NCBI GenBank assembly: GCA_023392975.1
Contig: JAEWNA010000077.1
Span: 1-5,135, forward strand
Source: Pseudomonadota bacterium
Lineage (GTDB): Bacteria > Pseudomonadota > Gammaproteobacteria > Xanthomonadales > Xanthomonadaceae
DNA length: 5,135 nt
Direction: 5' to 3'
The notes under the pieces were generated by a model. The model worked only from the letters and a program-made list of their open reading frames with translations. It did not search any database and was not told where the DNA came from. Of this stretch, positions 1-5,135 are shown in pieces (position 1 is the stretch's first letter; each line of letters starts with the position of its first letter). The position numbers and the translations under genes were made by a program.

Positions 1-276
1 ATGTACGCCGTCGGCGCCCTCGAAGCGCGCCTCGACCGTCGCCCCGCACAGCGCGATCCGCGTCGGCGCCGACAGCGCGAGCGTCGGGCCGGAGAGCGTG
101 AGTTCGAGCACGGCCGCGTCCGCCGCGTTGCCGACCAGCCGGTTCGCGAGCGCGGCGAGATCGGGATCGAGCGCGCCGGCGCGCCCGACGCCGAGATGGC
201 GCCAGCCGTGGCGGCCGCGGTCCTGAACCGTGGTCAACGCGCCGGGTCGCAGCACGCGCCAGAGGGCGCCGCTCAT
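1..276 (-). CDS. pxpC: 5-oxoprolinase subunit PxpC (biotin-dependent carboxyltransferase family), N-terminal part only
   Basis: PxpC acts with PxpA and PxpB as the cytoplasmic ATP-dependent 5-oxoprolinase, which hydrolyses 5-oxoproline (pyroglutamate) to glutamate. Only the first 92 residues lie in the window; the family is usually about 300-340 residues, so most of the gene continues past the left edge. Family-typical features are visible: an 'LRPGALTTVQDRGRHGWRHLGV' type opening (residues 9-30), the GRAGALD turn at about 31-37, the AN-LVGN motif at about 44-50, and the LELT..GP stretch near 57-64. The ATG at 276-274 was chosen because it overlaps the pxpB stop as ATGA and has a GGAG ribosome site 8 bases upstream. 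The order after pxpB matches known pxpBC arrangements. KipA and urea-amidolyase relatives share this fold; the adjacent separate pxpB favours PxpC. Confidence 0.9.
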   Translation of the reverse strand, partial: MSGALWRVLRPGALTTVQDRGRHGWRHLGVGRAGALDPDLAALANRLVGNAADAAVLELTLSGPTLALSAPTRIALCGATVEARFEGADGVH

Positions 277-968
277 GCCTCGCGCTCCAGCGCCTTGAAG
301 CGAGCCTCGTCGATGGCGACGAACCGCACGCGATCGCCCGGCGCCAGCAGCGATGGCGAGGTGCGCGCCGGGTCGAACAGCCGCAGCGGCGTGCGCCCCA
401 GCAGACGCCAACCGCCGGGGCTTTCGCGCGGATAGAGGCCGGTCTGCGCGCCGCCGATGCCGACGCTGCCGGCCGGCACGCGGCTGCGCGGCGTCGCCAG
501 TCGCGGCAGTGCGAGCGTGGGGTCGAGCCCGGCCAGATACGGGAATCCCGGCGCGAACCCGATCATCGCCACGGTGTAGAGCGGTGCGGCGTGGCGTTCG
601 ATCAGCGCTTCGGATGTCAGCCCGAGTTCGGCCGCGGCGGCATCGAGATCGATGCCGTATGCGCCGCCGTAGCGCACCGGGATCTCGACGACGCGGGTCG
701 CGACGGTCGCAGCCGCGGGGACGTCGTCGCGATGCGCCCGCAGCCAGGCCCGTACGTCGTCGGGCGACACCGCGGCGGGGTCGAAGCACACGCCCAGGCT
801 GTCCCACGCGGGCACGAGATCGCGCAGCCACGCGGGCGCGTCGGCCCGCAGGCGCGCGGCCAGCGCATGCGCTCGTGCGTTCGCGTCGTGCGCGTGGGCG
901 AAGCGCAGCAGCCAGGCGTCGTCGGCGAGGGCCTCGATGCCCGCGTCGGTACTGCCGTCGCCGGTCAT
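273..968 (-). CDS. pxpB: 5-oxoprolinase subunit PxpB (KipI / allophanate hydrolase subunit 1 family)
   Basis: This is a complete 231-residue protein, a normal length for PxpB/KipI proteins. The product is a cytoplasmic subunit of the 5-oxoprolinase complex with PxpC and PxpA. Diagnostic blocks appear in order: PVRYGGAYGIDLDAAA (about 97-112), MIGFAPGFPYLAGLD (135-149), and a C-terminal beta-barrel block with PR.ATPR..VPAGSVGIGG..TG.YP..SPGGW.L.GRT (about 155-193). This last block is the hallmark of the family. The reading frame stays open 114 codons upstream, but the ATG at 968-966 fits best: family homology begins soon after it and it overlaps the upstream HIT gene's stop as ATGA. Only a weak GAGA lies 12 bases upstream, so expression probably depends on translational coupling. 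Bacillus KipI, a sporulation kinase inhibitor, is the same family, but the adjacent pxpC argues for 5-oxoproline metabolism. Confidence 0.92.
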   Translation of the reverse strand: MTGDGSTDAGIEALADDAWLLRFAHAHDANARAHALAARLRADAPAWLRDLVPAWDSLGVCFDPAAVSPDDVRAWLRAHRDDVPAAATVATRVVEIPVRYGGAYGIDLDAAAAELGLTSEALIERHAAPLYTVAMIGFAPGFPYLAGLDPTLALPRLATPRSRVPAGSVGIGGAQTGLYPRESPGGWRLLGRTPLRLFDPARTSPSLLAPGDRVRFVAIDEARFKALEREA

Positions 969-1399
969 GCCGACAGCGCGTCTCGCAGCGTCTTCACCCG
1001 ATCGACCAGCGCCTCCGGCGTGTATGGCTGCGCGGTCGCTGTGCCCCAGACCGGGCGCGGCCACGCGATGTCGTCGCGATAGCGGGCGATGACGTGTACA
1101 TGCAGTTGCGGCACCACGTTGCCGAGCGCGGCGACGTTGAGCTTGTGCGGCTGCATCGACGCCTGCAGGGCGCGGCAGGCGCGGTCGATCTCGGCGGTGA
1201 GCGCGGCCCGTTGCGCGACATCGAGGTCGGTCAGCTCCGTCGCACCCTCGATCCGCGGCACCAGGATCAGCCAGGGATGGTGGGCGTCGTCCATCAGCAG
1301 CACGTCGCACAGCGGCCAGTGCGCCAGCGGATGGGTGTCGTCGGCGAGCTGCGGGTGCAGGTGCCAGCCGGGTGGGGCGGCGGTGGCGTGTCGGCTCAT
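965..1399 (-). CDS. HIT-domain nucleotide-binding protein (putative nucleotidyl hydrolase/transferase)
   Basis: This 144-residue cytoplasmic protein belongs to the histidine-triad (HIT) superfamily, whose members hydrolyse or transfer nucleotide phosphoramidates and dinucleoside polyphosphates; the substrate here is unknown. The N-terminal half carries LLMDD....PWLILVPR (about 34-49), the first strands of the HIT fold. [21 protein letters not shown] (about 86-106) holds the active-site region. In the triad the first position is Gln98 rather than His; His100 aligns with the usual nucleophile and His102 with the third position. A conserved-looking tail includes WP.PVWG at 113-119. The ATG at 1399-1397 overlaps the upstream hydrolase stop as ATGA and has GGAG (bases 1408-1411, minus strand) at 8-base spacing. 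It is the second gene of the four-gene run. 'Diadenosine tetraphosphate hydrolase' is a common label for such proteins, but the sequence does not prove that activity. Confidence 0.88.
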   Translation of the reverse strand: MSRHATAAPPGWHLHPQLADDTHPLAHWPLCDVLLMDDAHHPWLILVPRIEGATELTDLDVAQRAALTAEIDRACRALQASMQPHKLNVAALGNVVPQLHVHVIARYRDDIAWPRPVWGTATAQPYTPEALVDRVKTLRDALSA

Positions 1400-2058
1400 G
1401 TCAGGTGCTCCGTGAGGAAGGCGAGCGTGCGCGTCCAGGCCAGTGCCGCGGCGTCGGCGTCGAAGTCGGTGCGCTCGTCGCAGTTGAAGCCGTGGCCGGC
1501 GGCGTAGACGTGGATCGTCGCCTCGGGGTGGTGCAGGCGGTGCTTCTCGACGTCCTCGGGCGGGATGATCGGGTCGCGATCGCCGAAGTGGAACAGCATC
1601 GGCGCGCGCGCCGGTTCGCCGAGGAACGGCACGCTGCGGCCGCCGTAATAGGTCACCGACGGCAGGCCCAGCCGGGTGTTGGCCAGCATCGCCACGGTGC
1701 CGCCCCAGCAGAAGCCCACCGCCGCCACGGGGGATCCGGATTCGTGCAGCCAGCGCGAGGCCGCGCCGACGATCTTCAGCGCGCGCTCGAACCCCAGCGC
1801 CGCGGCGTGATCGCGCCCGCGGGCGACGCCGTCCGCGTCGTAGCGCAGCTCGACGCCCGGTTGCACCGGGTCGAAGAGCGCCGGCGCCATCGCCGCGAAG
1901 CCGGCCTCGGCGAAGCGATCGGCGACGCCGCGGACGTGGTGGTTCACGCCGAAGATCTCCTGGATCACCACCACCGCACCGCGCGGAGCGGTGAGCGGCC
2001 GCGACAGCCAGGCCTGCACGGGGCCTTCGGGGGTCGACAGGGGAATCCACTCGCCCAT
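1396..2058 (-). CDS. Dienelactone hydrolase family alpha/beta hydrolase
   Basis: This is a complete 220-residue soluble alpha/beta hydrolase; the family is typically about 220-250 residues. The founding enzyme, carboxymethylenebutenolidase, opens dienelactone in chlorocatechol breakdown. The Cys-Asp-His triad can be read directly: Cys117 in the nucleophile elbow GFCWGG (115-120), Asp162 in [10 protein letters not shown] (157-166), and His189 in AGHGF (187-191). Glu34 in VIQEIFGVN (31-39) matches the glutamate that interacts with the cysteine in the model enzyme. No signal peptide is seen. The ATG at 2058-2056 starts MGEWIPL; the frame is open far upstream, but that part runs antisense through rimO. 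The ribosome site is weak. No other aromatic-degradation gene is present, so the substrate cannot be assigned and a general esterase or lactonase role is possible. It is the first gene of the minus-strand operon, diverging from rimO. Confidence 0.88.
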   Translation of the reverse strand: MGEWIPLSTPEGPVQAWLSRPLTAPRGAVVVIQEIFGVNHHVRGVADRFAEAGFAAMAPALFDPVQPGVELRYDADGVARGRDHAAALGFERALKIVGAASRWLHESGSPVAAVGFCWGGTVAMLANTRLGLPSVTYYGGRSVPFLGEPARAPMLFHFGDRDPIIPPEDVEKHRLHHPEATIHVYAAGHGFNCDERTDFDADAAALAWTRTLAFLTEHLT

Positions 2059-2085
2059 GGGGCCGCTCGCGTGTCCGAAAGCCCG

Positions 2086-2091
2086 ATCGTA
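2086..2091 (-). promoter_or_regulatory. Possible -10 box for the DLH-HIT-pxpBC operon
   Basis: On the minus strand the hexamer reads TACGAT and matches four of six consensus -10 bases. It would place transcription initiation about 20 bases ahead of the hydrolase ATG. I see no good -35 at the right distance (the 17-base position reads GCCCGG), so this is only a candidate. Confidence 0.3.
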
Positions 2092-2130
2092 CCCCTCCGC
2101 GGCGCGGGCCGGGCGATGCGCTCCCGGGGC

Positions 2131-2136
2131 TATAAT
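2131..2136 (+). promoter_or_regulatory. Consensus -10 box (TATAAT) of the probable rimO promoter
   Basis: This is an exact TATAAT in an otherwise G+C-dominated intergenic stretch, facing rimO. Initiation about 7 bases downstream would give a leader of about 45 bases before the rimO ATG. The -35 position 16-18 bases upstream is GC-rich and lacks TTGACA-like bases, and there is no TG extension, so an activator or a relaxed -35 may be involved. The box also argues against using the in-frame ATG at 2116 as the rimO start. Confidence 0.6.
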
Positions 2137-2137
2137 C

Positions 2138-2164
2138 GCGGGCTGCCCGCACGTCCTCGCGGGC
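2138..2164 (+). repeat. Three-copy GCGGGC/GCCCGC inverted repeats in the rimO leader
   Basis: GCGGGC (2138-2143), its complement GCCCGC (2145-2150) and GCGGGC again (2159-2164) lie just after the TATAAT box. The first pair forms a 13-base palindrome with a one-base centre that spans the predicted start of transcription. The second pair can form an RNA hairpin with a 6-bp stem and an 8-base loop in the leader. The two pairings share the middle arm and exclude each other. This could be an operator or an RNA structure, or chance in GC-rich DNA. Confidence 0.4.
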
Positions 2165-2187
2165 CCCGTCCGCCGCGAAGCCCTTCC

Positions 2188-3564
2188 ATGTCCGCCATCG
2201 ATCCCTCCACCGGCCGCCGCGTCGGTTTCGTCAGTCTCGGCTGCCCCAAGGCACTGGTCGACTCCGAACGCATCCTCACCCAGCTGCGGGTCGAGGGCTA
2301 CGACATCGTCCAGACCTACGACGACGCCGACGTGGTGGTGGTCAACACCTGCGGTTTCATCGACTCGGCGGTGGCGGAGTCGCTGGACGCCATCGGCGAG
2401 GCGATGGCCGAGAACGGCAAGGTCATCGTCACCGGCTGCCTCGGCAAGCGCCCGGAGCAGATCCGCGAGGCGCATCCCGACGTGCTGGCGATCACCGGCC
2501 CGCAGGATTACCAGAGCGTGATGGCCGCCGTGCACACGGCGCTGCCGCCGACGCACGACCCGTACACCGACCTGGTGCCGCGCCGCTTCGCCGAGAACGA
2601 CACGCTTCTCGACGGCGTGGGCGTGAAGCTCACGCCGAAGCACTACGCCTACCTGAAGATTTCCGAAGGCTGCAACCATCGCTGCAGCTTCTGCATCATC
2701 CCGTCGATGCGCGGCGACCTGGTGTCGCGGCCGGTCGACGACGTGCTGCGCGAGGCCGAGAAGCTGGTCATGGGCGGCGTGAAGGAACTGCTGGTGATCT
2801 CGCAGGACACCAGCGCCTACGGCGTCGACGTGAGATACGGCGAACGCACCTGGCGCGGCCAGGCCTACCAGACGCGGATGAAGGCGCTGTGCGAAGGGTT
2901 GTCGGAGCTCGGCGTGTGGACGCGGCTGCACTATGTCTACCCGTATCCGCACGTCGACGACATCGTGCCGCTGATGGCGGACGGCAAGCTGCTGCCGTAC
3001 CTCGACATCCCGTTCCAGCACGCCAGCCCGCGCATCCTGAAGCTGATGAAGCGCCCCGGTGCCGTCGACAGGACGCTCGAGCGCATCCGCGGCTGGCGCG
3101 CGATCTCGCCGGACATCACGATCCGCAGCACGTTCATCGTCGGCTTCCCCGGCGAGACCGACCAGGACTTCGAGGAACTGCTGGACTTCCTCGACGAAGC
3201 GCAGCTCGACCGCGTCGGTGCGTTCGCGTACTCGCCGGTCGAGGGCGCGGCCGCCAACGCGCTGCCCGATCCGGTGCCGGAGGACGTGAAGCAGGAGCGC
3301 CTGGGCCGGTTCATGGAGCGACAGGCGTACATTTCCGAGGCGAAGCTGGCGGCGAAGGTCGGCAGCGTGCAGCGCTGTCTCGTCGATGCAGTCGATGGCG
3401 ACCTCGGGATCGCGCGTTCGATGGCCGATGCGCCGGAGATCGACGGCCTCGTGCAGATCCAGAACAGCCGCGAAGCCGGGCTGCGCCCCGGCGAGTTCGT
3501 CGATGTCGAGATCATGGGCAGCGACGAGCACGATCTCTTCGGCGAAGTGATCTTCGACGACTGA
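2188..3564 (+). CDS. rimO: Ribosomal protein S12 methylthiotransferase RimO
   Basis: RimO is a cytoplasmic radical-SAM enzyme with two [4Fe-4S] clusters. It adds a methylthio group to the beta carbon of a conserved aspartate (Asp88 in E. coli) of ribosomal protein S12. The 458-residue length is close to the family norm (about 440-460). The N-terminal methylthiotransferase domain (about 11-115) has the cluster cysteines Cys19 (SLGCPK), Cys55 (NTCGF) and Cys84 (TGCLG). The radical-SAM domain has Cys162, Cys166 and Cys169 in [10 protein letters not shown], followed by [11 protein letters not shown]. The C-terminal TRAM domain (about 390-458) is acidic, as in RimO. Motifs such as [12 protein letters not shown] and IVGFPGET are intact. 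RimO is favoured over MiaB by the opening motif and the [15 protein letters not shown] block. ATG 2188 has a weak GAAG 7 bases upstream. DUF3025 follows after 7 bases. Confidence 0.97.
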   Translation: MSAIDPSTGRRVGFVSLGCPKALVDSERILTQLRVEGYDIVQTYDDADVVVVNTCGFIDSAVAESLDAIGEAMAENGKVIVTGCLGKRPEQIREAHPDVLAITGPQDYQSVMAAVHTALPPTHDPYTDLVPRRFAENDTLLDGVGVKLTPKHYAYLKISEGCNHRCSFCIIPSMRGDLVSRPVDDVLREAEKLVMGGVKELLVISQDTSAYGVDVRYGERTWRGQAYQTRMKALCEGLSELGVWTRLHYVYPYPHVDDIVPLMADGKLLPYLDIPFQHASPRILKLMKRPGAVDRTLERIRGWRAISPDITIRSTFIVGFPGETDQDFEELLDFLDEAQLDRVGAFAYSPVEGAAANALPDPVPEDVKQERLGRFMERQAYISEAKLAAKVGSVQRCLVDAVDGDLGIARSMADAPEIDGLVQIQNSREAGLRPGEFVDVEIMGSDEHDLFGEVIFDD

Positions 3565-3571
3565 CCGCGGC

Positions 3572-4399
3572 ATGGTCGCGAAGCGCCGGTTCCTCGCCCC
3601 GCCGCGCGACGGCGTCGATCCGGCCTGTTTCGATCATCCGATCCACGCCGGCTACGCGGCCCATCGCGACTGGTGCGTCTCGACGGACTGGCCGTCGATC
3701 GACGCGCTCAACGCCGCGCGGGCGCCGGACGGCCCGCGGTTCGTCGCACAGGACGCGGCCCTGCTCGACGACGGCCTGCACTACGAAACCCGCATTGCCG
3801 AACGCGGCGCGATCGCCACGCGGCTAGGCAACTGGCACGACCTGTTCAACGCGATGGTGTGGTGCCGGTATCCCGCGCTCAAGCGTGCGTTCAACGCGCG
3901 CCAGTGCGCGCACATCGCGACGATGGGCGCGTCCGTGCGCAATCGCGCGCAGTACGCGCTGACCCAGTTCGACGAAGCCGGCGCGATCGTGCGCGTGCGC
4001 GACCCGGCGCTGCTCGCCGCGTGGGATCGCCACGACTGGCAGGCGCTGTGCTTCGACCACGCCGATGCGTGGCACAGCGGCGACATCGCCATCGCCGCCG
4101 TCGTCGGCCACGCCCTGCTCGAGATTTCGCTGGCGCCGGCGCTGTTCCCGGTCGCGAAATGCCTCGTCGTGCTCGGCGAGGCGGACGACGTGGCCTGCAT
4201 CGTGCGCGTGGTTGCCGCCATCGCCGCCGGGGAAGTGCTCGACGACCCGCTGGAACTGCGGCCGCTGCCGCTGGCCGGGATTCCGGGCTGGCATCCGGGG
4301 CAGGACGCGGCCTTCTACGCGACCGCGCCGTGCTTTCGTCCGGTGCGTGCCGGACGGGTCTATCCCGCGCCGATCGGACCTCTGCGGGGCGTCGGCTGA
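3572..4399 (+). CDS. DUF3025 domain-containing protein of unknown function
   Basis: This 275-residue soluble-looking protein has no clear signal peptide. I recognise it as a DUF3025 family member, found mainly in beta- and gammaproteobacteria; no biochemical role is known to me. Visible family-like blocks are NWHDLFNAMVWCRYPALK (87-104), a basic ALNA-type segment followed by RNRAQYALTQFDEAGA (about 123-138), GHALLE (179-184), and a C-terminal PLPLAGIPGWHPGQ segment (about 231-244). The Trp-His-Asp and other conserved His and Asp residues could bind metal or act in catalysis, but that is a guess. It starts 7 bases after the rimO stop with no terminator between, so co-transcription with rimO is likely. 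The ribosome site is poor (no clear GGAG), which suggests coupling to rimO translation. The start at 3572 is the only early ATG that includes the whole conserved region. Confidence 0.85.
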   Translation: MVAKRRFLAPPRDGVDPACFDHPIHAGYAAHRDWCVSTDWPSIDALNAARAPDGPRFVAQDAALLDDGLHYETRIAERGAIATRLGNWHDLFNAMVWCRYPALKRAFNARQCAHIATMGASVRNRAQYALTQFDEAGAIVRVRDPALLAAWDRHDWQALCFDHADAWHSGDIAIAAVVGHALLEISLAPALFPVAKCLVVLGEADDVACIVRVVAAIAAGEVLDDPLELRPLPLAGIPGWHPGQDAAFYATAPCFRPVRAGRVYPAPIGPLRGVG

Positions 4400-4435
4400 T
4401 CGCTGTTCCCCTCCCGCGGTCAGCCCGTGCCCGTG

Positions 4436-4464
4436 TTGACAAGGGCGCACCCCGGCGGGATGCT
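4436..4464 (+). promoter_or_regulatory. Candidate promoter for the cytochrome b gene (perfect -35, weak -10)
   Basis: TTGACA at 4436-4441 matches the sigma-70 -35 consensus exactly. At the ideal 17-base spacing lies GATGCT (4459-4464), which shares only three of six bases with TATAAT. The site lies between the DUF3025 stop and the cytochrome b start, as expected if a new transcription unit begins here. The weak -10 could mean regulated or low-level use. Confidence 0.4.
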
Positions 4465-4475
4465 CCGCACGGAGC
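4462..4475 (+). repeat. Short inverted repeat in the DUF3025-cytochrome b gap
   Basis: GCTCC-GCAC-GGAGC forms a perfect 5-bp stem with a 4-base loop, or 6-bp arms with a 2-base centre. It overlaps the end of the proposed -10 and the predicted start of transcription. No T-run follows, so it is not a typical intrinsic terminator. It could be an operator, a leader hairpin or chance. Confidence 0.3.
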
Positions 4476-4507
4476 GGAAGACGGCACCACGACGACGCGC
4501 AGCGCGC

Positions 4508-4513
4508 GGGGAG
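4508..4513 (+). promoter_or_regulatory. Ribosome binding site for the cytochrome b gene
   Basis: GGGGAG lies 8 bases before the ATG at 4522. It is the clearest Shine-Dalgarno sequence on the plus strand in this window, and it favours this start over the in-frame Met codon nine codons downstream. Confidence 0.6.
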
Positions 4514-4521
4514 CGGGGACG

Positions 4522-5135
4522 ATGTCGGATCAGTTCGCCGGGGACGCGATGGGCCCGCCGCATGCGACGAAGACTGTGTGGCGCACGGTGCTTCGGCATC
4601 GCTGGCCGCTGCGCTGCATGCACTGGATCAACCTGCTGTGCATGGTCGTGCTGGTCGGCAGCGGCCTGCAGATCTTCAACGCCCACCCCGCGCTGTACTG
4701 GGGCGCGACCTCCACCTTCGACACGCCGCTGGCCTCGATCCGCAACGAGAAGATCGAGGGCAGCGGTTCGCGCGGGGTGACCCGGATCGGCGACCACGTC
4801 TTCGACACCACCGGCGTCCTCGGACAATCGGAAAAACCGGACGGCAGCGTCAACCGGCGCGCGTTCCCGTCGTGGGCGGTGATCCCCTCGTTCTACTCGC
4901 TCGCGCTGGGCCGGCGCTGGCATTTCTTCTTCGCCTGGCTGTGGGTGGTGAACGGACTCTGCTTCCTCGTCTGGTCGCTGCTCAGTCGTCACCTCTCGCG
5001 CGATCTCGCGATGCATCGCCGCGACTGGCGCGGCATTCCGCGCTCGATCATCGATCACCTGCGTTTCAGGCATCCTGTCGGCGAGGAGGCGCTGCGCTAC
5101 AACCCCTTGCAGAAGCTCGCGTATCTCGCCGTGAT
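4522..5135 (+). CDS. Membrane cytochrome b, thiosulfate-reductase cytochrome-b-like (Ni-hydrogenase/cytochrome b561 superfamily), 5' part only
   Basis: The frame is open from ATG 4522 to the window end (204 codons), so the C-terminus is missing. It looks like a di-haem inner-membrane cytochrome b of the COG4117 type, which passes electrons between quinones and a partner redox enzyme. A first membrane segment at about 35-53 follows RCMHWIN, with His34 a likely haem ligand. NAHPALYWG (53-61) and a long polar loop (about 62-120) lead to a second segment at about 133-154, opened by RRWHFFFAW with His134 a likely ligand. YNPLQKLAYLAV (193-204) is the typical entry to a third segment. Members often sit beside a molybdopterin oxidoreductase of the sulfite-oxidase/YedY type, expected downstream but not visible. 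It has its own candidate promoter and ribosome site and is probably separate from rimO-DUF3025. The exact electron partner is unknown. Confidence 0.87.
   Translation, partial: MSDQFAGDAMGPPHATKTVWRTVLRHRWPLRCMHWINLLCMVVLVGSGLQIFNAHPALYWGATSTFDTPLASIRNEKIEGSGSRGVTRIGDHVFDTTGVLGQSEKPDGSVNRRAFPSWAVIPSFYSLALGRRWHFFFAWLWVVNGLCFLVWSLLSRHLSRDLAMHRRDWRGIPRSIIDHLRFRHPVGEEALRYNPLQKLAYLAV

Noticed and set aside
966..1310. Upstream extension of the pxpB frame to give a 345-residue protein.
   Set aside because: The extra part overlaps the HIT gene in another frame and is Arg/Ala-rich shadow sequence. The ATG overlapping the HIT stop gives a family-length PxpB.
353..1507. Plus-strand frames opposite pxpB and the HIT gene, rich in Arg and Ala.
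   Set aside because: They lie antisense to genes with clear family motifs, have low-complexity composition and show no recognisable domain.
1372..2187. Plus-strand extension of the rimO frame by about 270 codons upstream, including an ATG at 2116.
   Set aside because: It is the antisense shadow of the DLH gene. RimO homology starts just after 2188, and the TATAAT at 2131-2136 would lie inside an ATG-2116 coding region, so the transcript would begin after that start.
3543..3556. CGAAG-TGAT-CTTCG hairpin at the end of rimO as a possible terminator.
   Set aside because: It lies inside the rimO coding sequence, has only a 5-bp stem and no T-run, and DUF3025 begins a few bases later.
2059..3573. 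Long open minus-strand frame running antisense through all of rimO, in frame with the DLH gene.
   Set aside because: Its codons are in register with rimO codons, so antisense stops would need TTA, CTA or TCA in rimO, which are avoided at this G+C content. The translation resembles no protein family, and the DLH homology begins only at 2058.
4400..4521. Intrinsic terminator after DUF3025.
   Set aside because: The only clear hairpin (4462-4475) lacks a following T-run and lies on the promoter side of the gap. Termination here may be Rho-dependent, but nothing in the sequence shows it.
3512..5073. Several minus-strand frames opposite DUF3025 and cytochrome b.
   Set aside because: These are Arg/His-rich shadows without motifs, opposite recognised protein families.
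1..5135. Mobile elements, CRISPR arrays, defence genes, tRNA or rRNA genes.
   Set aside because: I saw no transposase or integrase motifs, spaced direct repeats or tRNA-like folds, and composition looks even across the window.

Overview
The window is compact, very G+C-rich bacterial chromosome, and nearly every base belongs to a gene. Codons end strongly in G or C. The protein sequences and the gene content (a RimO with all its cysteines, a DUF3025 protein, a 'QLHVHV' HIT protein, a COG4117-like cytochrome b) most resemble a gammaproteobacterium of the Xanthomonadaceae (Lysobacter/Luteimonas type). That placement is an inference from recognised families, not a database result. I see no mobile element, CRISPR array, tRNA, rRNA or phage gene.

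Left arm, minus strand (1-2058): a tightly packed four-gene run transcribed right to left. It consists of a dienelactone-hydrolase-family alpha/beta hydrolase, a HIT-domain protein, PxpB, and the first 92 codons of PxpC, which runs off the left edge. All three junctions are 4-base ATGA overlaps, so the genes almost certainly form one translationally coupled operon. PxpB and PxpC are two subunits of the prokaryotic 5-oxoprolinase, which opens 5-oxoproline to glutamate with ATP. The third subunit, PxpA, is not visible and may lie beyond position 1.

Centre (2059-2187): a 129-bp divergent intergenic region. It holds an exact TATAAT box facing right, just ahead of GC-rich inverted repeats in the presumed rimO leader, and a weaker -10-like TACGAT facing left.

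Right arm, plus strand (2188-5135): rimO encodes the radical-SAM methylthiotransferase that modifies ribosomal protein S12. It is followed after 7 bases by a DUF3025 gene of unknown function, probably in the same transcript. A 122-bp gap then carries a perfect TTGACA hexamer and a short hairpin. After it comes the start of a membrane cytochrome b of the thiosulfate-reductase cytochrome-b type, cut off by the window end after 204 codons.

Overall this is an ordinary housekeeping and metabolic region. I found no convincing new system. The points worth a second look are the mixed, fully coupled operon, the rimO leader repeats, the rimO-DUF3025 pairing and the altered HIT triad.
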